Part shown: positions 58,349 to 64,000 of the stretch, piece by piece | How positions within the stretch are numbered: position 1 is the stretch's first letter | Layout of the letters: each line of letters begins with the position of its first letter | DNA from: Pycnococcus provasolii | Taxonomy: Eukaryota; Chlorophyta; Pseudoscourfieldiophyceae; Pseudoscourfieldiales | Assembly: GCA_049487715.1 (NCBI GenBank) | Contig: CP150583.1 | Span: forward strand, 310,001-374,000 | Direction of reading: 5' to 3' | Length of the DNA: 64,000 nt | The notes under the pieces: model-generated | Told to the model about the DNA's origin: nothing | Database searches by the model: none | What the model saw: only the letters and a program-made list of their open reading frames with translations | Program-made: the position numbers and the translations under genes

Positions 58349-59369
58349 ATGATTACTAACAATCACATAGCCTCTCCGCTGACCCCATCACAATCACACA
58401 CACAGCCCCTCGGGCCAGGTGCAAATACGATGCAAGCCATGGAGGCAAATTTTGGATTGCGGCGCAGACAGTAATGGAGTGTACTTTACATACTTTGTTT
58501 ATTTCCAGTCGGTCGTCCACTCACTCACACCGTTCCCCATTCGCCGAATTGAGCGAGCGATGTTTTCGAAGCAACGTTAGGCCGCCTGGGTGGAATTGGC
58601 GTCCGGCCGGCGCGAGAGCTCCATTCACCCTTGACCCGGCGGAACTTCTTTTCGTTGGACATCGCCAAATGTTGTCGTCAACTCGTCAAGACAGTCGGCG
58701 CAAGAAAACAGAATCTAAAACCCCGAACCCTGGGTAACCCTCTTCCTGTCCTTGAAGATAATAAGTAGAAAAAGAAAAAAAAAAAGAGAGTGGTCTACTG
58801 GTCTTACAACTTAGACAACCAGGGGCCGCGCCCCCTTATCCCTCTGGGATCCCGAGTCCTCAACAACGGTTCCCCACAAGGCATATAAGGTATAATCTCG
58901 ACACTTCCCCTCGCTGCTATGCCTGGTATGAAAGCTAGCAAGTAGCGTTGCCTGTTTAGTTGTTTAGTTTGTATGTTCATTTCTTCGTTCTTCTTATTTG
59001 GTTTGTCAAGGTCTTGTATGGTTGATTAATTTTTATTCGTTTTTGTAATGTTTTGAATTTGTATTCGTTTTCGTGATGTTTTGATTTTTGTTTCTTTTGG
59101 TATGTGTTGAGCGAGGGAGGACGGAGCTCGCAACCGAGTTTGGGGCATGTTGCAGATCTGTGGGGACTTATGGGATCTATGTCCCCCGAGGGAAAGAGGG
59201 GACTGACTTAGAGGGAAAAGGGAAATTCGCGTTTATTCTTGTTGTCTTGTTCTTTGTGTGTCACTCTCTTTTGTCTGTTTATTCCTGGTTTTTGTTTGAT
59301 TTTCTACAATAATAAATCATATCACTCACTGGCATGCATGTGAAACTCACTCTTCTTCTTACAAATTCA
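58349..59369. other. Intergenic region, 1.0 kb
   Basis: Contains the second copy of the dispersed element (about 58497-58625), an A-rich run near 58766-58782 and a T-rich stretch 58950-59100 with repeated TTTGTATTCGTTTT boxes. The frames here are short and not supported. Confidence 0.5.
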
Positions 59370-59788
59370 ATGCAAACGAAACAACAGATTCAAGCCCTTA
59401 ACGAGAACCTCAAGAAAATCAGCCTTCCCAGCCTTACGACAACCAGTGATTCTTTTCTTGTACGTGACGATCCATCACCACTAAATTGTACACTGCCCTT
59501 TCCCTCTCACTCACAATCTATCCCTCCATCCCTCCTTACAGGTTTTGCGCAACCCAAAGCTCAAGAAGCTGTGCGCAAACAAGCTTAAAAATGGAGGTCT
59601 GGTGTGCATCGGCAACCAAATAGACCAACCAGATCTCAACGCGGACCTCAGCAAGCTGGTGACTAGATCCTTATTTTCTTTTGCAGCTTGCTATCAAGTT
59701 AGCAATGCTCCCACCGTGTGCGGACCAGATGGTGGCTTGGGTCTCTTCTCGTCGCCAAGTAATCGATGCCCGTCGAATGCATGCATGA
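59370..59788 (+). CDS. Small gene with two short introns (102 aa), unknown
   Basis: Exons 59370-59459, 59542-59658 and 59687-59788 join in phase 0. The introns are GTACGTGACG...CCTTACAG (82 nt) and GTGACTAGAT...TTTTGCAG (28 nt). The product reads smoothly over both joins: SDSFL-VLRNPKLKKLC and ADLSKL-LAIKLAMLPPC. The exon 2 block (KLKNGGLVCIGNQIDQPDLN) looks conserved, but I do not recognise it. If the 28-nt intron is not removed, the frame stays open to 59814 with a different tail. A further 5' exon is possible; the ATG at 59334 is also in frame. Confidence 0.5.
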
Positions 59789-60159
59789 TGCCGCTGATGA
59801 GTGATAATAAATGATGCTGCCCAGGTAGGTGGGTCAGTGGGTGGGTGGGTGCTTAGTTAGTTGCATATCTGAATAATTTTAGGTTTGTCGTAAGTCGTAA
59901 CAAAAACAAAAAACTTCTTCTGAAATCTGAACTCTCGCAAGCAAGGCACTCGCGCACTACGCAAGGCGCCAGTTGACTGAGCAAATCATTGATCACGAGG
60001 ACTTCACGAGTCACGACCGTCGTCACTCGTCAGCTCGAACCCGAACCCGAACCCTATCGCGCCGGCTCATGCTTCTTAAAGTTAAAATTGTTGTTCTCTC
60101 AATTATTATTACTGTACTGTACTCTTCTATAAATACTTGTACTGCTTAAAGTCTACATA
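59789..60159. other. Convergent intergenic region
   Basis: 371 bp between the small plus-strand gene and the subtilase stop. It contains GGTGGGTCAGTGGGTGGGTGGGTG (59827-59850) and CGAACCCGAACCCGAACCC (60035-60053). No gene is seen. Confidence 0.5.
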
Positions 60160-63100
60160 CTAAGCTCTCCTCCCAGTACGGAGAGCTGGCATAGATGATG
60201 ACGCCGGTAGCTGAGGAAGCTTGCCGCCTTGTTGAAGCGGCGGCAAGAAGGATGTCGCACGACGCTCAGGGAACTGCTGCGTCACCTTAAGGCTTAGAGG
60301 AGGCTCTTCATCGTCGCTCTCGCTATCATCAGATCGATCAGACAAATCCGCCATCGGAGGCTCGAAGGTCGAGCCGCGACGTTCGCCTTCATGTGGCAGA
60401 ATTGACGTATGTGCAAACGTAGGCGTGCTCGCCATCACAGGCGTCGCAGGTTGTTGTTGCCGCTTGCTTTCCTCACCTTGCTGCACGTTGCGTCGACCTC
60501 TGCGAGACCGTGCAACCCAGACCGCCGCAATACCCATCGAAGCGAGAAGAACAGCCACAGCGATTATGATTATCGTCATGATGTCGCCACCTCCACCGCC
60601 ACCGCCACCAACACTTGAGATAAGCGGCGGTGGCGGCGGTGGCAAATCTGACCACACCTGCGTTTTCAGAGGCGGGGAATCCGAAACAAATGGCGGCTGC
60701 ACTGGTGTCGGTACAGGCGGAGGTGGAGGTGGAGGTGGAGGTGGAGACTGCACCACTTCCACAGTCGACGAGACTTTTTCCACCGTGAGCGTTGCAGCCG
60801 CAGCAGGCGACTTCTCAACAAGCTTCGCCTGGAAGTCTCCCGAGTCGACGCTAGCCTTCAGCATCTGCTCTACTTCAACACCCTTCGAAGTGCTGCCCTT
60901 GGTAGCTTCCACCACAGTCTTTTCTATCATGACCTTAGCAGCCATCTTCGGCGCCTCCTTAACCTTCACCGTAACGACGACATTCGCCTCCTGTCCCACT
61001 TTCTCGGCCAGCGTATTGTCTTCCACAACAGCCTTCGTTTTGGATGCTAGCTTGTCAGCTTCACTTCCATCCTTGATGCCGACGACTGTGTATCCAACAT
61101 CCACGGCATCACTCGTCGGGGAATCCTGCATCAGCACGCGGCGAGACGACGCACTCGTCGCCAATATCACAACATTTTGCACCAGATCAATAGGAATATC
61201 AAGTGCAAGTGCGATGGAGCGGCGAATCGAGTCCGCCTTCTCCGCAAAATTTGCGTTCGTAATACCACCCTCGAGTGACACTGAGGCTTCCACCTGGAAG
61301 TCAACAGTCACCACCGCCGTCGAACCGCCCTCGCTATCTGGAACCATATTCTTCGTAACCTCGATAAGGGCACTCACATCGACATCTGCCGCAGAGCCGG
61401 ACACGGCGATATCCACCTCGGCAGTCACCTTCGTAATTGGAGCAGGGGGTGGTGCCGTCGTGGTAGTGGCTGCACCCGTTTCTTCTACTGCTGCAGTGGT
61501 TGCACTCGTTGTCGTGGTCGTCGTGGCTGCCGCCGTCGTGGCTGTCGTGGTAACGGACAACACGGGTGCCAGCGTCGTCGTGCTTGACGTCGCGGTGGTA
61601 ATTGAAGTCGTGGTCGTTGTCGATGTCGATGTTGAAGTTATAGTTGTTGTTGCTGCTGTTGTGGTGGTAGTTGTGGTAGACAACACGGGTACCAGCGTCG
61701 TCGTGCTTGTCGTTGCGGTAGTCGAGGCAGTCGCGGCAGTCGTGGTGGTTGTAGTGATCGGCGATGTTGTTGTTGTGTTGGTAGGCAACACGGGTGCCAG
61801 CGTCGTCGTGGTTGCCATCGCGGCGGTCGTCGACTGTACCACCGGCGTTGTCGCTGCGGTAGTCGGGGCTGTCGTCGTCGTCGTCGTCGTCGTCGTCAAT
61901 GTTGTCGTTGTGGCAGGCAACACTGGTGCAAGCGTCGTCGTGGTTGTGGTAGAGGTGGTAGGCACGGGTGGAGGCGGCGGCGGAGGTGGCCGCGGTGGAG
62001 GAGATGGAGGTGGAGATGGAGGTGGTGAAGGTGGAGGAGATGGTGGAGGAGATGGAGGTGGAGGTGGTGAAGGTGGAGGAGATGGTGGAGGAGATGGAGG
62101 TGGTGAAGGTGGAGGAGATGGAGGTGGAGATGGAGGTGGTGAAGGTGGAGGAGATGGTGGAGGAGATGGAGGTGGAGGTGGTGAAGGTGGAGGAGATGGA
62201 GGTGGAGATGGAGGTGGTGGTGGTGAAGGTGGAGGAGATGGTGGAGGAGATGGAGGTGGTGAAGGTGGAGGAGATGGAGGTGGAGATGGAGGTGGAGGTG
62301 GTGAAGGTGGAGGAGATGGAGGTGGAGATGGAGGTGGTGAAGGTGGAGGAGATGGTGGAGGAGATGGAGGTGGAGGTGGTGAAGGTGGAGGAGATGGTGG
62401 AGGAGATGGAGGTGGTGAAGGTGGAGGAGATGGAGGTGGAGATGGAGGTGGTGGCGGCGGTGGCGGCGGTGGCGGCGGCGGTGGCGGCGGTGGCGGCGAG
62501 GGCGGCGGAGGCGGCGGAGGCGGTGGTGGCGGCGGCGGCGGCGATGGCGGTGAAGGTGGACGTGGCGGACTCGGAGGCGGCGATGGAGGAGGAGGCGGAC
62601 TTGGAGGATATGGCACATTCGCCAGGCCAAGCCAGACTCCGTAGAATGACCACAAAGCTGGCGGCTCCCATGGCGGGTCAGCAGTCACCGTGCTTGACGC
62701 CGATGCGGTGCTAACAGCAATACCCTTGCCGCAGGTGACAGTGCCTATCGCTCCGCGCACGAAGAGAGCGTACGTCTGTTCGTAGTTAATTGTCACCGCG
62801 CTGACGCGCACAGCGTACGTTCCTATTTTCGGCGATGCAACTCTCACAACCTCTTGAGTATGGCGCCGATCGCCCGCAGCCTCACCGTTTCCACGCAAGG
62901 TGTATGGGGCCGAATAGGAAGATGCGGATACGTCGGGAGAACGCAACGTCAAATCGAGGTCATTGACGAGATGCACCGCGGCGCTAAGGCTCGCAGGATA
63001 GTCATTCCATGCCAGACTCACGACGAGCTCCTCGTCAGCGCTTGTCACTGGTACAGCACACTCGTGGAACGTGTTTGCCACGGTAAAGCCTCCAAAAGAA

Positions 63101-64000
63101 ATGTCGACAGCATGGACACGGAAGGCATCTGTCGCAAGCGGCAGCACGTTTGCGAGGTTGACACGTCCCCATCCTTGACTTACGCTTGGTCGAGGACCTA
63201 GTGGAAATGCGTTCGAGTTAGTACCCTGCATGTCATCGCCAGACGCTATGAGGACAGCTCGCAGAAGCACGCCACTAGGCTCAAAGGCACCAGAAGGCAG
63301 CACGTTGGCGTGGTCTGTGGCGAACCACTGTCTGATCAACGTTACGGCTCCTGCCACAATTGGCGTGGACATCGATGTTCCAGACATGCGTGCAGCGGAG
63401 CAGTGTGCACACTGGCTGCTGGAACACGTTGGCACGGAGCAATATCCCCATGACGTGCCGCTTCCGGCGAAGCACCAAGGGCCGCTCGCGTCGCTGTCCG
63501 GGTTGCGACAGTAATTGCTCGTCAATCCGGCGCTCGTGTAGTAGGCGGGGTACGTTGGACTACCCCCCGCAAATGGGCTGAAAGAGCTCCACGCGTTGCA
63601 CGTCACACCTGCGGTTGTTGTCGATATTGTGCCGCGATAGTCCATCTTCTTAGCACCGCAGCCACAGGTTGTCTTTGGACTAGAGTTCAACCCCGCAGAA
63701 AGCACGGAGTCGCCCACTCCCACAACGTCCGGCTTGATGCGTTTGTCCGCAGCAACGGGTCCAACCGACGAAAAACGTGCTAGATGTTCCCACTTGTTCG
63801 ATGGACTTGTGAACGTTCCGATGACCGCTGTCTTCCCATCAGCAATGGCCGCGTCGATAGCAGAAGCCGCTTCCAGCGGCACGATGAATACGGGCACGGT
63901 GACGCTACTTCCGTATGTGCCGTCGTCACTCATGTCGACAAAGCCGCCCTCCGAGTTGACGATCACCACAACTGTGGCACCAGCCTGCTGAGCGAAAAGC
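60160..64000 (-). CDS. Type I membrane subtilase with inserted kringle domain (5' end missing)
   Basis: The frame enters from beyond position 64000, so the N-terminus with catalytic Asp and His is missing. In order: the end of a PA-type domain (AQQAGATVVVIVNSEGG), the subtilase segment RFSSVGPVAADKRIKPDVVGVG, a kringle (63424-63666: CGAKKMDYRGT, NYCRNPDSD, GPWCFAG, WGYCSVPTC), the catalytic serine motif GTSMSTPIVAGA (Ser at 63373-63375), a C-terminal beta-sandwich, a roughly 200-residue (SPPP)n linker, a Thr-rich mucin-like stretch, two related small domains (the first ending ASSRRVLMQ), a transmembrane helix (IMTIIIIAVAVLLASMGIAA) and an acidic cytoplasmic tail. It is probably a cell-surface protease. 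Confidence 0.9.
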   Translation of the reverse strand, partial: LFAQQAGATVVVIVNSEGGFVDMSDDGTYGSSVTVPVFIVPLEAASAIDAAIADGKTAVIGTFTSPSNKWEHLARFSSVGPVAADKRIKPDVVGVGDSVLSAGLNSSPKTTCGCGAKKMDYRGTISTTTAGVTCNAWSSFSPFAGGSPTYPAYYTSAGLTSNYCRNPDSDASGPWCFAGSGTSWGYCSVPTCSSSQCAHCSAARMSGTSMSTPIVAGAVTLIRQWFATDHANVLPSGAFEPSGVLLRAVLIASGDDMQGTNSNAFPLGPRPSVSQGWGRVNLANVLPLATDAFRVHAVDISFGGFTVANTFHECAVPVTSADEELVVSLAWNDYPASLSAAVHLVNDLDLTLRSPDVSASSYSAPYTLRGNGEAAGDRRHTQEVVRVASPKIGTYAVRVSAVTINYEQTYALFVRGAIGTVTCGKGIAVSTASASSTVTADPPWEPPALWSFYGVWLGLANVPYPPSPPPPPSPPPSPPRPPSPPSPPPPPPPPPPPPPPSPPPPPPPPPPPPPPPPPPSPPPSPPPSPPPSPPPSPPPSPPPPPSPPPSPPPSPPPSPPPSPPPSPPPPPSPPPSPPPSPPPSPPPSPPPSPPPPPSPPPSPPPSPPPPPSPPPSPPPSPPPSPPPSPPPSPPPSPPPSPPPSPPPPPSPPPSPPPSPPPSPPPSPPPRPPPPPPPPVPTTSTTTTTTLAPVLPATTTTLTTTTTTTTTAPTTAATTPVVQSTTAAMATTTTLAPVLPTNTTTTSPITTTTTTAATASTTATTSTTTLVPVLSTTTTTTTAATTTITSTSTSTTTTTSITTATSSTTTLAPVLSVTTTATTAAATTTTTTSATTAAVEETGAATTTTAPPPAPITKVTAEVDIAVSGSAADVDVSALIEVTKNMVPDSEGGSTAVVTVDFQVEASVSLEGGITNANFAEKADSIRRSIALALDIPIDLVQNVVILATSASSRRVLMQDSPTSDAVDVGYTVVGIKDGSEADKLASKTKAVVEDNTLAEKVGQEANVVVTVKVKEAPKMAAKVMIEKTVVEATKGSTSKGVEVEQMLKASVDSGDFQAKLVEKSPAAAATLTVEKVSSTVEVVQSPPPPPPPPPPVPTPVQPPFVSDSPPLKTQVWSDLPPPPPPLISSVGGGGGGGGDIMTIIIIAVAVLLASMGIAAVWVARSRRGRRNVQQGEESKRQQQPATPVMASTPTFAHTSILPHEGERRGSTFEPPMADLSDRSDDSESDDEEPPLSLKVTQQFPERRATSFLPPLQQGGKLPQLPASSSMPALRTGRRA
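61970..62530. repeat. GGTGGAGGAGAT purine-rich minisatellite coding the (SPPP)n linker
   Basis: On the plus strand a nearly pure purine tract of GGT/GGA/GAT codon-like units runs over 500 bp. It encodes SPPPSPPP on the minus strand of the subtilase gene. The strand asymmetry and G-clusters could support triplex or quadruplex forms. Repeat blocks of about 90-120 bp recur. Confidence 0.9.

Noticed and set aside
59088-59312. Plus-strand 74-residue frame
   Set aside because: AT-rich low-complexity DNA with no homologous look; ends in a T-rich tract.
60425-62644. Plus-strand Gly/Val-rich frame of 739 residues
   Set aside because: It is the antisense reading of the subtilase Thr-rich and (SPPP)n regions; the minus frame has recognisable domains.
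1-64000. CRISPR arrays, bacterial operons, rRNA or tRNA genes
   Set aside because: No spacer-repeat pattern, no Shine-Dalgarno-linked operons, and no tRNA or rRNA signature was recognised by eye; a tRNAscan or Rfam run was not possible.

Overview
This is a nuclear window from a single-celled eukaryotic alga, most probably a chlorophyte or prasinophyte green alga. It holds about 27 protein genes in 64 kb, mostly single-exon, on both strands, with short gaps (often 40-200 bp between convergent stops). Supporting signs are plastid-type N-terminal extensions, a plastid arginine decarboxylase, a lumen-type ascorbate peroxidase, a plastid CBM20 protein and an algal (SPPP)n wall-type linker. At least seven genes also carry TGTAA, the polyadenylation signal known from Chlamydomonas-type green algae, within about 75 nt after the stop. 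Few introns are visible: 89 nt in the Cache gene, and a likely pair around 59.5 kb. Species and genus cannot be named from the sequence.

Layout. 0-12.8 kb: an IQ/DENGN-repeat protein, a TPR/EF-hand protein, an ankyrin-like protein, the SUMO E1 subunit UBA2/SAE2 and an RCC1-type repeat protein. 13-21.5 kb, all minus: ascorbate peroxidase, a small interrupted frame, MIA40/CHCHD4, a DUF924 protein, a RING/IBR protein with two extra zinc modules, and arginine decarboxylase. 22-31.8 kb, all plus: an EF-hand protein, a large Ala-rich unknown, a CBM20 starch-binding protein and a coiled-coil protein. 31.8-37.5 kb, all minus: a membrane-anchored YtcJ/LAF3-type amidohydrolase, a secreted single-Cache protein and L-asparaginase. 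39-45.2 kb, all plus: a class V aminotransferase, a RING-H2 protein, the Golgi SNARE GOS1 and a split-ARID protein. 45.6-47.7 kb: a conserved-looking unknown.

47.7-54 kb is a gene-free repeat island. Two tandem arrays (79-80 bp units, then 129-148 bp units) are flanked by a 403-bp direct repeat that looks identical, plus a second pair of 162 bp. 54-64 kb holds a possible Ig-fold regulator, an mTERF-like helical-repeat protein, a small intron-bearing gene, and the 3' two-thirds of a large type I membrane subtilase with a kringle domain inserted just before its catalytic serine.

The genes do not form one pathway. They mix SUMOylation, mitochondrial import, H2O2 removal, polyamine and asparagine metabolism, starch binding, Golgi traffic, chromatin and cell-surface functions. 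The most unusual items are the kringle-subtilase, the split ARID domain, the RING/IBR plus zinc-module fusion, the repeat island and several hairpin-forming non-coding elements. No function was assigned where no family was recognised.
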